Source: Liolophura sinensis (taxonomy: Eukaryota > Mollusca > Polyplacophora > Chitonida > Chitonidae). From it: a stretch of DNA of 64,000 nucleotides. The stretch covers positions 32,963,608 through 33,027,607 of the forward strand of contig NC_088300.1 in assembly GCF_032854445.1 (NCBI RefSeq), given 5' to 3'. Both the position numbers and the translations under genes were made by a program. The notes beneath the pieces were generated by a model. That model ran no database searches and was not told the DNA's origin. It was given only the letters and a program-made list of their open reading frames with translations. Shown here one piece after another: positions 12,671 through 24,530 of the stretch. How positions within the stretch are numbered: position 1 is the first letter of the stretch; every line of letters begins with the position of its first letter.

Positions 12671-14394
12671 CACTTCATCAGACATGCCACAGTTAACCCA
12701 GCTAAACCTTGTTTACACGAACAGATGACAGCTAGGCACTTTATAGGGGTAATTATGCCAGCTTGTTCAACGGAAATTTTAGTATCATGAAAAAATGCTA
12801 CTTTTTTTTCATACAAGAAGCTTGGGAACAAACCCCTGTACACATGTTATGACTAAGTGATTTACTGAGTGATTGGTTCACTTTTGGCACTGTTTCATTC
12901 AGGTTGACATATCTGAGTTTATGGTATCATTAATATCTGCTCTGCTTCTCAAAAGCGAAGTACTGTACTCCTCAGTTTACTGTCAGAATTGATAGAAATT
13001 CAATACTGGAAATGCTCTTGCACCTTTGCCTCAAATTCGCAAAGTCAGAAGCCAGCTTTCTTTAGTGAGGGCAGAAGAGAGATTACAAAATCAATCAGTG
13101 AATACAACAGAAACAGTAGTTTAAAAGTGTTCATAAAGTGTTTAATAATTGTCTGCAAATATATCTAAGATAAGTGTCAAGGTATTCAAAAATATGATAA
13201 ACACACAAGAGAAGAACACACGGAGCAATCAAGGCCTTCTCACGTAAACTGTATAATTTTTTTTATTAAAGATGATATAAATGTAGATACCTAAACAGCC
13301 CCTTACAGAGCCCCCCAACAACTCAACAGATGACCTGAAAGCTTTATCCTTAGTTAATGCCTGTGACCCAGCAAATGGCTACTTAACCATATGTTAATGG
13401 TTTATCTGGGAATTGAAATCACTTGAGCTGTATTTGTTGTGGTCTCTGGTTTAGGTTAATCCTCAAGTATTACCTGTACAGGTTTTATCTCACCTGGATA
13501 GGGGAAGGGTGTGTGTGGGGAGTGATGTGCCTGTGGTCAGTGGTCAGCACAAATGGCCAAGTGGCCAATCTGACAAGCCTATTGACATTCACACATAGGG
13601 ATTAACAACTGACCACAAGCTTCTGACATGTGGCAGTGGCATTTGGAAAATACCAACTTCAAATTAACGCAAATTTGATACAAGTGTACAGGATTGATCA
13701 CTCATCAAACTGACCACTCACGCTCGTGCGGTGTGAAAATAACACATACACACTGGAAAAGAAAATAATACAGTCAAGGTGCGTCAAATCATTATTGAAT
13801 TTTCTATGAATACTCTTTTCAAGAAAATACTGCTGCATGATCTCTCTCCCTTTATGAGCAGTCATGATTTACCTGCATACAGGTGCATGTAGAGCGTTAG
13901 ACCAAATACTAATCATCATATACATGATATATCAAGTTCTGACACACCCCTGTGGCACCAAATTTCACTACAATAGTATCTGCTGTCATCAGCAACATCG
14001 GTTTACCAGGCAAATCAATTTTGTCAATTTCCTTTAGTTTTACACTGACACGTATACCTACTGTGCTACATTTTCTCTGCCTTTCTGGACACAATTAATA
14101 CAATACTTTTTGCAAAAAAATAATTTTTTATGTTTATATATTCATGTCTGTATACATTAAAGTTACGTAAATGTCCACAAACTTTTTCAAAGAAGTTGTT
14201 TTCTTATACTTTCTCTCTTATAATATTGGTTTAAATTTCATTGTACACTTTGGGGCTAAAAAGAACTTTACCTCTGATTAACTTGAAATTACTTCATGGC
14301 CAAGATTTAGTGGTTAATGTTCACTTCCAAAATTTAGGGGCTAGCTTTTGTTCTTTTTATTCTATGTCATATCTATTACTCACAAAATTTATTG

Positions 14395-14608
14395 CAATTC
14401 ATCAACCTGTTCACATGTTTGCAAGGTGTTTATTTAAGCCTATTATGAAGGTATTACTCTGTGTTAACTGATAAAAATAATACTTTTTGTGAAGCCCTGA
14501 AACCGGTTAATCTAAAAAATGTAGTTTGTATCTAAAATCAAATTGAAAATGTGCATAAATTACAGTAAAAGCGAGTCTTTCATATGCAAAAGAGTTGAGG
14601 ATTTAGGG
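14395..14608 (+). mobile_element. MITE-like element, copy 1
   Basis: Left end caattcatcaacctgttcac; inner block tttttgtgaagccctgaaac and atgtgcataaattacagt; right end tttcatatgcaaaagagttg then agg. The ends are imperfect inverted repeats. Homologous to the elements at 31039, 39730 and 41009. Confidence 0.7.
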
Positions 14609-14722
14609 TGAGGATACTTTAGGAGTAGCATTGCTCATCCGCTGGTATATACAAAATAGATTAACACGTTTAAGTAACATGTAAGTATTGATTTGTTCTT
14701 GTGTATTCTTGGGCAAACTCAC

Positions 14723-14896
14723 CTCCATCACAGATGGGGCAGCACTGGCCTGGGATGTAGCGGGGCTTCTGGCAACGGCGTGCACATAGCTCCGCCTGAC
14801 ACAGAGGCTTGCCCGCGTCACAGCGACATGTGACGCAGTCCCCTTGCTTCCACACCTCGGAGTTGTTGTACAGGAGACCAGTGTCAGATACACAAC
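14723..14896 (-). CDS. CRIM1: CRIM1 exon 6: VWC domain 2
   Basis: The 174-nt symmetric phase 1-1 exon encodes residues 336-393. The acceptor is TTATTTTGGCAG|GTTG and the donor is GGAG|GTGAGT. It is one whole VWC domain: GC at the start, YNNSEVWKQGDC, CVTCRC, PLCQAELC, RYIPGQCCPIC. It aligns with the second VWC repeat of CRIM1 (GDRW..DDC, CQC, PGECCPVC). NNS is a possible N-glycosylation sequon. Domain and exon boundaries coincide, as expected for a module that spread by exon shuffling. Confidence 0.93.
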
Positions 14897-15346
14897 CTGC
14901 CAAAATAATAACAGTTACATGTAAACAGGTAAAGTACATTTCAACAAAATATTAACCAAAAAAAAAAAAAAAAATGATGGGTGATTTTAAATATTTGAAA
15001 TTTCATACTGGAAAGCCATCATTCCTTCCCTTCAACATTTCACCAGTTTTTCTGCCATACTACCTTTTTTGATGATTGGTGACTGACAAATGCTATATAG
15101 TGACTAGATGAATCAAGGGTTAGGTCAGACCTTGTCAAAGCTTCACAAACATGTAGGTATATATACTCACATACACTTCCAACATGCTGTTTTCCAATTA
15201 CGACTTTGAGAGAATACTACCCAGAGAATGAGAAAATTAACATCAAAACCCACCCAAGAACATAATGCAGGAAATCAATTTTATTCTGTTAATTTAGCTT
15301 TCTGAATTCCATATACCACCCCATAATAAAATTTGCAGATTGACAC

Positions 15347-15463
15347 TTGTTTATTTGACACGCCATACTCCAGAATAATTCACTTATACAACAGCGGGCA
15401 GCATTATAGTGGGAGGAAACTGAGCAGAGCCCTGGGGAAACCCACAACCATCCACAGGTTACT
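15347..15463 (-). mobile_element. SINE, truncated
   Basis: Tail and core present (acgccatactccagaataat, gcagcattatagtgggagga, accatccacaggttactg); the head is absent. Confidence 0.8.
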
Positions 15464-16630
15464 GTGTAATTATTAATTCTTACTGACTCAAAACATTCTT
15501 CAGTTCAACAGGAGAGGATGGAAGTATCAAAATAGCCATGTCCACTAGCATACACTCCTTCAATCACTCTGCCAGAGGAATGTAGTCAGGTATTAGTATT
15601 CCACTTTAATTTCCTAATAGCAGCAAGCAAACAGTGCTTAATGGCTTTGTGAAACAGATCTTAACATTTACCCCTTCCATCTCATCAGGTGTTCATGACC
15701 ATCGTACACCCACACACACACACTCTAATTTAGTCTCACAATTATTTCATCACTTTTAATATTCAAACTATTCATTCCCAGGACAAAGCCCTAAAGATTT
15801 GTCTTATGTCATGTGGACACAGGTGTACATTAACAAGTACTGTTTTTTAAGATAACACTACTGATATTCCTTGTCAATAAACCCCTGAGCTAGCTACCAA
15901 TTCTTCTCTACTTTATTTGGCACTAATAAAAAAAGGTTGCTGTAGGGTTTTGGCCAGGGTCAGTGTCTGAGCCCCCCCAACAAAAGATAACTAATCTATC
16001 TGTTGACAATAGAAAGCAAATAGCTCGGCAAACAGGTGTCTTGGGTGTGGAGAAAGCCCTCTTATAACAGGTAACTTAGTATGACAGTCATGTTTGTCTT
16101 CACACCGAAAAGCACTGAGCCAGCTGTCAATGCCCTCATCAGTTTCCCTGATAGATCCCAGCTTTGTTGGCCCAGCGGCTTATTTCCGGGGCATAAAGAA
16201 ACCTGGGCAAACTAAGGTGAAAGGCAGGGTCATGGCTAATCGCACCAGATCTGAGTGGCCACAGGGGTATAACCCCTCATATGGGAGTGATATATACAGG
16301 TTCCCCTCATACCAGGGCTCATTGATCTCTGGGGACAGGGGCAGTGTCCAGGTTTGATCTCTGGCCCCTGCACCCTCATACAGCCACAGCCATTATCCCA
16401 GTCCACCCACATCAATGGGCCCCCAAAACATGTCCAGCATTGTCCGAGTAGACACAGGTTTTAGCACCTACTCCTGCTTAGCTTCACAGCTATAGGCTTC
16501 ACTGGACATCTCAAAAGAGCCCTGAAAAGAGGAATTTTTAACCTCTCACTATTATCAACTTTACTATCTACAAGATTCATTACCTCTGAATCACAGAACT
16601 GGGTATCATTTTTTTCTCTCCTTTTTTCAT

Positions 16631-16737
16631 TCTATTTATTTGTTTATTTGATTGGTGTTTTATGCCGTACTCAAGAATATTTCACTTATACAACGGCGGC
16701 CAGAATTAAGGTGGGAGGAAACAGGGCAGAGCCCGGG
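16631..16737 (-). mobile_element. SINE, truncated
   Basis: Tail TTATTTGATTGGTGTTTTAT, core ACGGCGGCCAG and GGGCAGAGCCCGGGG, then stops. Confidence 0.85.
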
Positions 16738-16777
16738 GTTTTCATTTTAAGTATGCATATAAACATCTGAAATTATT

Positions 16778-16876
16778 TATTTATTTACTTATTTATTTGA
16801 TTGGTGTCTTATGACGTACTCAAGAATATTTTACACTTATCATTATGTATGGTAGGAGGAAACCGGGCAGAGCTGA
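16778..16876 (-). mobile_element. SINE, truncated
   Basis: Tail TTTATTTATTTGATTGGTGT, core with a deletion of the GGCGGCC part, GGAGGAAACCGGGCAGAGC. It lies 40 bp from another truncated copy in the same orientation. Confidence 0.8.
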
Positions 16877-19800
16877 GATGTTTTCTGATGATACACGTAT
16901 ATTTCTATTTCACTACACTCAAAAGTCCAATTTCTTGAGACTTAAATAAAACTCAGTCCAGATCGTCGGAAACTTTATTTGATTCACATTATGCTTGTGT
17001 AGATTCCATCATATTTGGTCTTAAGTTTTGACCTTGACGAACAAAGTGCTCGATTGATTGAAAAAATAGATGGTCATTTTACATATCCACATTTTTAATG
17101 CTTTACACACCAATAACCAGAAGAGTAGTGACATTTTGTTTTTCGTAATTTTTTCTTCTCTTCCTTGTAGCTATATTCTAATAGGTCCCTTTTCTGTATC
17201 CAAATTATAAACCAATCCTCTTCAGTGCAGCTACCCAAATCACACTACTACATAAGTAAGAAACTTACTTATCTTTCAACGTGTAGCAGATTATGCAGTG
17301 CTATTACTTATACTATTAGTATTAACATCTTCCACCTCATAGGACTGAAAATTTGACACGTTTTCTAAACATTATTGCTTTGTAAACACCTGTTACCTCA
17401 CTGGGCCATATTTCTGGACTTGTAAATGTACAGGTGACAAGTCTGAATTCACCCAATTTAACCCAGATTTATGGGCAACAAAGTCCTCAGATATGGCACT
17501 ATTATACTCTCCCTTATAACTGAGAATAGAAGGGTAGGGCAAGAAAATAAAACCTGTTGTTAAAAAGAGAATATCTTGATAAGAGATCACCATTTACCTG
17601 GTTTCAGAAACCAGATCCACAATCAGTAATGGCTGAAAATAGCTGTGTCATGGACAGAGAGTTTAGTATAACCCTAATTTGCCATCAACTCTCAAACTGT
17701 GTTAGTGTGAAAATAATTCAGAAGAAACTACGACAATCCAAAAATCTATCCTTCAACAAAACTCTCTGATGAACTTGGTCATTGTGTGGTAATGTCTATG
17801 ACAAAAACCCAGGAAACTGAAAACCACTGTCCCCCTCCCCTCCCCCCCCACCAACCTCCCCGACCATCTGTGAGCTCAGACTAGACAACACAATAAGCCC
17901 ACATTGTAACCGGGACTTAGACAGTCAGCTAACATGGCTCTTAGACAACAATGAAGCCTTTTTCTCCACAGTCTCACAATCACTTATGACACTAAATATA
18001 TCAATCACTGGCATGACAGCCTCGGAAATAAGTACTGAGCAGGGTTTACAACCCCAAACACCCAGTTCGCCAATCTACATAGACCACCAGACTACAACTG
18101 TAAGTACAGAAAATAGGGTGTGCAAAGGTTGTTTACTGGCATCTGTTTTGTCCCAACTCTTTCTGTAAAAGACAGCAAGCTTGGGGTAATTTAACAATTG
18201 GCAAAGGCGACCATTTTTTGCGCTTAATTGATGTGATGTGAGGTTACAATAGCTGATAATAGAGGTCTAAATGATGGAACCACCCAAAAGCTGCCCCACA
18301 CCAAGCCACTGACTTCAACTCTTCACTACAGCCACCCTCATACTAACACACATGTTGGTTACCCACACCACTTAAATGCTGACAGGCACAAATTCAAACT
18401 AAAAGCTCTTCTCATTCCATTACACCACCTTGCTCTATGATAAACTGTTAACTCTGCTTTAAAGAAACCCACAACATAAAAAAGAGATAAGCTAAATGTA
18501 TGTAAATCACAAAGAGAAAAATTTTGTACCACTTTGTTTACAAGACAATTTCATAGGTTCATAGGTGAATTTCGTGACTTGATGCAGAATGGAGTTTTTA
18601 TCGTTTTCTACCAACAATTCCCGCGACAACAGGAAAAAGCAAGGCCTATGTCACTTAACTTACAAGTATAATGCATCACTCCTTACAGCATCTTTTACAA
18701 CGGTTGACATCTGATCTCGGCCTAACTCTGTTTCAGTTTCATGATTGATTGGTGTTATTTTTACTGTACAAGCACAGTGTACAAGGTAAACAACAAACCA
18801 CAAAATCAAGCTTTCAAAAACATTATATACCCAAGACTTTTGGTTTCTAAATAAAAAAATATATCATATATATTTTTATTATTATTCATATACATATTAT
18901 CAAATAGAAAATAGCACAACAAAAATTATATTCTACAAGTATACATGTATATATTACAGATGGGTTAACAGTCCTAACAGTTTTACCAAAAAGCATAGAA
19001 TAAAGGTATTCTATCAACGTATTCCTCTTAGTTCAGTGTGATGGAGCCATCTTTCTGGTGTTAACACTTTACAAACTGTCAGGTGTCAAACCTGTGCCTC
19101 GTTTGGCACCTGGGGCACTAACTGGATTCCAGGACACAAATCAACCTGGTCTAAAAGGTAAATATCTAAGTTGGCAGGTGATGGTGACAATTCTGACATG
19201 TTACAGTGATACTACATGGTCAACACCTTGATGAATGAGTCCACATTATGGACTAAGGATGGTCAACTTCATATTCTCAATTACGGTGTCACTGACTGGA
19301 CATCACTTTAATAAGATTGCTACAGTAAAACATGGTGAAGATCATGACTGTCCAGGATTTAATTATCAAAAAGACTGTTGTCCATCAGTGTGACTGAAGA
19401 ATAGGGCCATCAGGTGAATGTGTTGTTGTTGTGCACATGACTGTAACACCAGTAGAAAGGTTGCCTAACAAGTTCTCAACAATTTGTCTCTCGCAGGTCA
19501 TCCATCTTGCCTGATAGCTTCATACAATTACCTGAGCACAGGTGTTGAGAAATCTAGGCTACAGGTGAAACACCGGATAATGAATGGGATAACACAAGGT
19601 CTTTGGCAGCTTAAAACACATCGACAAAGTGTTTCGAAAGTTCCAGAAGTCAGACAGGCCTATCATTCACCATAGGTTATCTTCCAAACACTCCCTTATG
19701 AATAGCTGCATCCTTTGGTTCAGGTAATTTTAAAACTTAAACCACCATCAGCCTTTAACCATTTACAAATGCTAATTTCTTCAACAGAGCAAGTACAAAA

Positions 19801-20299
19801 AACCATACTAAAGCCAACAACTTCCTTACTTATTTTTAGATAAAATATTCCAATTACGTATTATAATTATTACACCTAGGATTTGAGGCAGTGGACACCT
19901 GGAAGTGCCCAGGGAAAACAACTATTCTTCTTGATAAGTTTTGTTTGAAAGATTCTCACAGTTTCTCACACTAACACAGTTTGAAAGGTGGTGACAAATA
20001 GCCCAAGTTAATAAAAGATCACAAATCAAAAATATAACCAACTGATCAACCAATCTAGTAATCCCAAATAATTCACCAATCAACCCTCCTACACTTCTGA
20101 CTTAGTAAAATGTACTGCAAGCACCTGATCATTTATACAAAGCTGCACACATACCTGCAGAGAGAGAATTACTGGACACTGAATAAAGCCATAGGCTGTC
20201 TGGGCAGCAATAAAGTAAGATTTACCTGAGAAAAGTCCACAAATTTCTAAATGACCATAAATTTCGTCTATGACTAACTTCCTCATTTTTCCAGATTGT

Positions 20300-20440
20300 A
20301 AGAGTTCTTTTGATTATTGAAAGGTGCTTTAAAGTTTGTTTGGATGGTAAGATGATACCATACTGGAAAAAATAATATTATGTGACATTTAATTGCCTCC
20401 AAAAATCCACTTTTGTAGCGAAATTTCTGGTCAGTTAGGG
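20300..20440 (+). repeat. Possible dispersed repeat, copy A
   Basis: Shares with 56800-56910 the order gaaaggtg, a ttt-rich stretch, gataccatactgg and an AT-rich block ending in cactt. Identity is moderate by eye. Confidence 0.35.
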
Positions 20441-20540
20441 TAATTAATGAAAAAAAGGCGTATCAGTAAAAAAAACTTCCCTCCCCCCAGCAAGCTATCT
20501 GGACATTTATGTATCGTTAACCAAAAACAATTGTACTCAC

Positions 20541-20723
20541 CTTTACAGACAGGACAGCACTGCCCCTCAGGGACCAGGTTATAGACACACAGGGAGGTGT
20601 TGCAGGTCTCCGCCCTACAGAAGGTCAAACCATTACGACACATGCAGGAGGTACACTTGTCCAGTCTCCATTCCTCACCATTAGCATACTCATGGTTCTT
20701 GTACTCGCAAGACTGTAGAGATT
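20541..20723 (-). CDS. CRIM1: CRIM1 exon 5: VWC domain 1
   Basis: The 183-nt symmetric phase 1-1 exon encodes residues 275-335. The acceptor is TTTTCCCTTCAG|AATC and the donor is AAAG|GTGAGT. It holds a complete canonical VWC domain: SCEYKNHEYANGEEWRLDKC, CTSCMC (the CxxCxC signature), FCRAETC and VPEGQCCPVC (CCxxC end). It corresponds to the first annotated VWC repeat of CRIM1, a repeat type implicated in BMP binding. Its 5' end and acceptor have been copied in tandem in the intron upstream (20,724-21,290). Reading through the two nearest copies stays open and in frame, so the annotated acceptor could be one of several. Confidence 0.93.
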
Positions 20724-21290
20724 CTGAAGGGAAAACCAACAAGAACCTTGAGACTTCAGTTCTTGTATTACTACTGTACAAGTATTGACAAGTCTTGAAC
20801 TCACAAGACTGTAGAGATTCTGAAGGAAAAACCAACAAGAACCTTGAGACTTCAGTTCTTGTATAGCTACTGTACAAGTACTGACAAGTCTTGAGCTCAC
20901 AAGACTGTACTGATTCTGAAGGAAAAACCAACAAGAACCTTGAGACTTCAGTATTGACAAGTCTTGAACTTACAAGACTGTACTGATTCTGAAAGAAAAA
21001 CCAACAAGAACCTTGACACTTCAGTATTGACAAGTCTTAAACTCACAAGACTGTACAGATTCTGAAGGAAAAACTAACAAGAACCTTGAGACTTCAGTTC
21101 CAATACTGATTACTGTACAAGTACTGACAAGTCTTGTGAATACAAAATTGTAGAGATTCTGAAAGAAAAACCTACAAGGACCCTAGAACTTCGGATCTAG
21201 TATTACTACAGCACAAATACAGTGTATTCATAAGTTTTGTACTCACAAGGCTGTAAAGATTATGAAGAAAAACCAACAAGAGCCTTCGGA
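20705..21290 (-). repeat. Tandem array of duplicated exon 5 splice acceptors
   Basis: The plus-strand landmark attctgaag (reverse of the acceptor CTTCAG|AAT) recurs at 20721 (real exon), 20817, 20913, 20986, 21059, 21156 and, degenerate, 21259, giving spacings of 96, 96, 73, 73, 97 and 103 bp. Each copy carries a pyrimidine tract, AG and the first bases of exon 5 (AATC..TACAGTCTTG). The unit therefore spans the intron-exon boundary. Confidence 0.9.
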
Positions 21291-21837
21291 TCCAGTATTA
21301 CTACTGTTGAAGTATTGGCAGCAGTATTACTGCATGTATAAATATAAGAAGTCAAGCATATCCAAATGAAAAGCACAGGTGGCAATTCCATTTCTACAAT
21401 CTGGGACTTTTACAAATATGTATGAAGGATACGAATTGGCTGTTGACATGAAAGACTTAAGTCAACCAAATGGGTCACCTTTAATACATGCCTCAATGTG
21501 CAATACAAATCTTGTCAATGTTGCACATGTCTCTACTTGGCAAATTTTTTTTATTTCTGAAGTTTTTAAATTGCCAAATTTGATCATTCAAATAGACCGG
21601 ATTTTTGATCAGAAAGTGTAGTATGCGTTTTAGTTTCTGGAGACAGACAGATATGACCAATGGCTTAATCCATGGATGTTTAAAAAGAATAATTATAATT
21701 AAACAACATCTGTTGTTTAACAAATATGCACTGGCATGAAAAAGCACAAGACTTTTCACCAGACCCCAATATATTAGTGAGCAACAATTGTTTTGGATGA
21801 AGACAATTTAGTTATACTGTCAAACTAAAGATTAGGG

Positions 21838-22100
21838 GGCCTCCGTGGCTCAGTCGGTTAGGGTGCTAACGCGAGCAATGACCCAGGAGTCTATCACCAA
21901 TGCGGTCGCTGTGTGTTCAAGTTGAGCTCATGCTGGCTTCCTCTCTGACTGTACGTGGGAAGGTCTGACCTGCGGATGGTCGTGGGTTTCCCCCGGGCTC
22001 TGCCCGGTTTCCACCCACCATAATGCTGGCCGGCGTTGTATAAGTGAAATATTCTTGAGTATGGCGTAAAAAACACCAATCAAATAAATAAATAAATCAA
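21838..22100 (+). mobile_element. tRNA-derived SINE, full length
   Basis: The head GGCCTCCGTGGCTCAGTCGG (A box) is followed by a B-box-like GTGTTCAAGTTG, the CGGGCTCTGCCCGG core and a tail of CAATCAAATAAATAAATAAA. Opposite in strand to CRIM1. Confidence 0.92.
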
Positions 22101-22314
22101 ACTTAAGACCAGCTTTGGAGAAGGTTCACTGATTTGTCATTTTGATAACCTTCGATGAATGCAATCTGCAACACGGTGATTCTGGAAACATTAACCTACA
22201 TGCCTAGCCAAACTTATTAAGAACTCCTTAAGCACATTATGCAAAAACAGTCCTTGTGAAGTATGAACACATGTTTAATTAAGCAACACAACGTGTATCT
22301 TCTTGAAAATTCAT

Positions 22315-22555
22315 GGCCTCCGTGGCTCGCTTGGTTAGCGCGCTACTGCAGCGTAATGACCCAGAAGCCTCTCACCAATGCAGTGGCTGTGAGTTCAAGT
22401 CCAGCTCATGCAGATTTCCTCTCTGACCGTACATGGGAAGGTCTGGCACAACCTGGGGATGGTCATGGGTTCCCCCCAGGCTCTGCCTCTCCTCCCACCA
22501 TAATGCTGGTGAAACATTCTTGAGTACGGCGTAAAGCACCAATCAAATAAACAAA
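22315..22555 (+). mobile_element. tRNA-derived SINE, full length
   Basis: The head GGCCTCCGTGGCTCGCTTGG, then a B box GAGTTCAAGTCC, and a tail CACCAATCAAATAAACAAA. A short deletion removes part of the GGCCGGCGTTGTATAAG segment. Confidence 0.9.
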
Positions 22556-23977
22556 TTCTGGAAAATTATTCAAATGCAAATAAAAAATATCTCATGGAAG
22601 AACTCTACTGCTTATACTCCGCAGACAATGTATCTGAGAGCCACTGAGAGTGCACACACAGTCTAGATTACTAACTGTGACGGGTAGTTTACCATTTACC
22701 CTCTCCCTCTTAGCAAGCCCACTAGCCGCCTCTGGCCACCAGGTCTCACCTATCCACATTCACAGTAGCCCCTATTTGTTTACACATACTTAAAGCATTG
22801 ATGGAGGTATCAGGGTGGTTGGGGAGAGCTATCAGACTGGCAACCTTAGCATAGGGCTGTAACACAGACAACATTCCAGCCCATATTGTCTCCACCCTGT
22901 ACCACAGAATCCCCACCCCCATAGCTTTCAATGCACTATCCCCACCCCTATACATGTAGCTCCTAATGCTAAAAACAAGCTACTCTCATACCCCACACTT
23001 TGTTTTCACCAAATTGTAGACATTCAATTCGAATGCCTCCTGTGGAACATTTGACAGCTTCTCCCCTTCCATACTGCCATGTAGCCGAAGCTATCTCCTG
23101 TGGGGTACTGGCAGGGCTAGTTTACAAAAACAATACAATTAACTGACATAAAACGTGCCCTTTGTCACAATCCTTCCACAATACCCTTCCCGAACAAAGC
23201 TTAGACATTCCTCCATGTGCAGATGGATTGTGAGCCTCAACTTCTTGTTGACTTCCTGTTGGACCAAATCCACCAGTTACATGTAGTAGATATTTGTCCA
23301 GGTGTACCAGCAGCTTAAATTCCTGCTTACGCATCTTGTTTTCTTCTGCACTGCACACATGTTTGTTACATAAGCAATGGTTCTGCTGGTCAAGTCATTA
23401 GGTGCTCAGCTAAGGTATTGACACACCTGGACAGTTACGAGTGAAAATTTGCAAATATGCAACATCCCAAAAACAAAGGTTGATGTTGTATTGCACTCAG
23501 GTCCCTCGTTAAGCAAATACAGCCCCTCCTTAAAAAAGACTGGTTGCCAAAAGTATGACCGACTGATCGACCAACCGACAGCCAGCCACTTATACAGCCT
23601 CCTGTGCCGCTGCTGATAATCCCAAATAACTTACCAACCAATCCAACTACACTTAGTAAAATATGGCTTAGGAGTCACACCAAAGTTTCCTCTAACTGAA
23701 ATATCCATTCCCCTTCAAATTCCACAACCCCACATTAAACAAACAGGTTTACATCATTCTTTTCTCTTTGTTTTCTACTGCCCTTACATCAGTAAGTATC
23801 AAATCAAGTCTATCCAGTGATCAATACTTTGACAATAAAGGTAAATAATTGGTGTAAAATTTTCAACTGAGTCTCAAACCTTTCTTAAGGAAAGACTTCA
23901 CAGAGTTCAGTGCTCACTGTCACACCTTTTCATTAGTTTGAGAAACTTTCAGAAATCGATTTCAAATGGAGCTAGCA

Positions 23978-24136
23978 ATATTTATTTATTTATTTGATTG
24001 GTGTTTCACGCTGTACTCAACAATATTTCACTCATAAAACTGCGGCCAGCATGAAGGTGGGCGATAACGGGGTAGAGCCCGGCGAAAACCCTGACCATTT
24101 GCACGTTGCTGGAAGACCTTTTCATGTATGACCAGA
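23978..24136 (-). mobile_element. SINE, truncated
   Basis: Tail TATTTATTTATTTGATTGGT, diverged core (ctgcggccagcatgaaggtg), ends near catgtatgaccag; the head is missing. Confidence 0.8.
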
Positions 24137-24221
24137 GAAGAGAGCTGGCAATAAGTCTGCAGCTTTATGTGCATTTATTACGTGGAAAATATTAAAAAGA
24201 ATCAAAAATGGCACAGCTCAC

Positions 24222-24343
24222 CATTCACACAGCGAAATTCATCACAACAAGAGCCGGGTTCATTTGTAGCTTTTGAGATCACTTCTATCTGAAGAGGAGC
24301 AGGGCATTTCACCTCGGGGCAGTAGTCTGGTTTACAACGACAT
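24222..24343 (-). CDS. CRIM1: CRIM1 exon 4: second half of second VWC-like module
   Basis: The 122-nt exon (phase 2 in, phase 1 out) encodes residues 234-274. The acceptor is TTTTCTCTTGCAG|ATG and the donor is AATG|GTGAGC. The reading starts GCRCKPDYCPEVKCPAP and ends EPGSCCDEFRCVN, matching the CRIM1 pattern CEC...C...V-C...PGKCCDVFECVN. It has no internal Met in the coding frame. Just upstream in the gene (24,360-24,560) a tandem array carries sequences resembling this exon's acceptor and first 13-15 bases. Confidence 0.9.
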
Positions 24344-24530
24344 CTGCAAGAGAAAAGAAGTAAATTGCAACAACATCTGTTGACACTGGCAGAAAATTAC
24401 ATGTTTACAAAATATCTGCAGAAAATTGGACATGTTTGCAACAACATCTGTAGACAATGGCAGAAAATTGCACATGTTTACAAAACATCTACAGAAAACT
24501 GAACATGTTTGCAACAACATCTGCAGACAT
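24329..24530 (-). repeat. Tandem array with exon 4 acceptor-like copies
   Basis: The plus-strand string gcaacaacatctg recurs at 24367, 24438 and 24511 (spacing 71-73 bp), with half-unit variants gtttacaaaatatctgcag (24403) and gtttacaaaacatctacag (24476). The real exon 4 boundary reads gtttacaacgacatctg (24330-24346), so the unit resembles the acceptor AG plus the first 13-15 exon bases. Confidence 0.7.

Larger units (their letters stand above)
6970..14722 (-). other. CRIM1 intron 6 (7,753 bp)
   Basis: Contains a full-length SINE (10792-11046), a MITE-like element (14395-14608), a short CA repeat near 8409 and a cluster of CAGGT/ACCTG hexamers at 12518-12670. Stretches between them are unique AT-rich intron with no exon found. 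A lone MITE-like end is at about 7036-7056. Confidence 0.7.
14897..20540 (-). other. CRIM1 intron 5 (5,644 bp)
   Basis: Holds truncated SINEs at 15347, 16631 and 16778 and C-rich tracts near 17831. The rest (17,900-20,300) is unique sequence with many short open frames, none with domain or splice support. Confidence 0.7.
20724..24221 (-). other. CRIM1 intron 4 (3,498 bp)
   Basis: The exon-proximal 570 bp is an array of duplicated exon 5 acceptors. Further out are two plus-strand SINEs (21838, 22315) and one minus-strand SINE (23978). The stretch 22,600-23,900 shows nothing identifiable. Confidence 0.7.

Noticed and set aside
20431-21033. 200-codon minus-strand ORF as a single gene
   Set aside because: Only 20541-20723 is the real VWC exon; the upstream part is the duplicated acceptor array. 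Kept as a splicing question rather than a separate gene.
22746-22955. 69-codon minus-strand ORF
   Set aside because: No family resemblance, no acceptor or donor in phase with CRIM1 exons.
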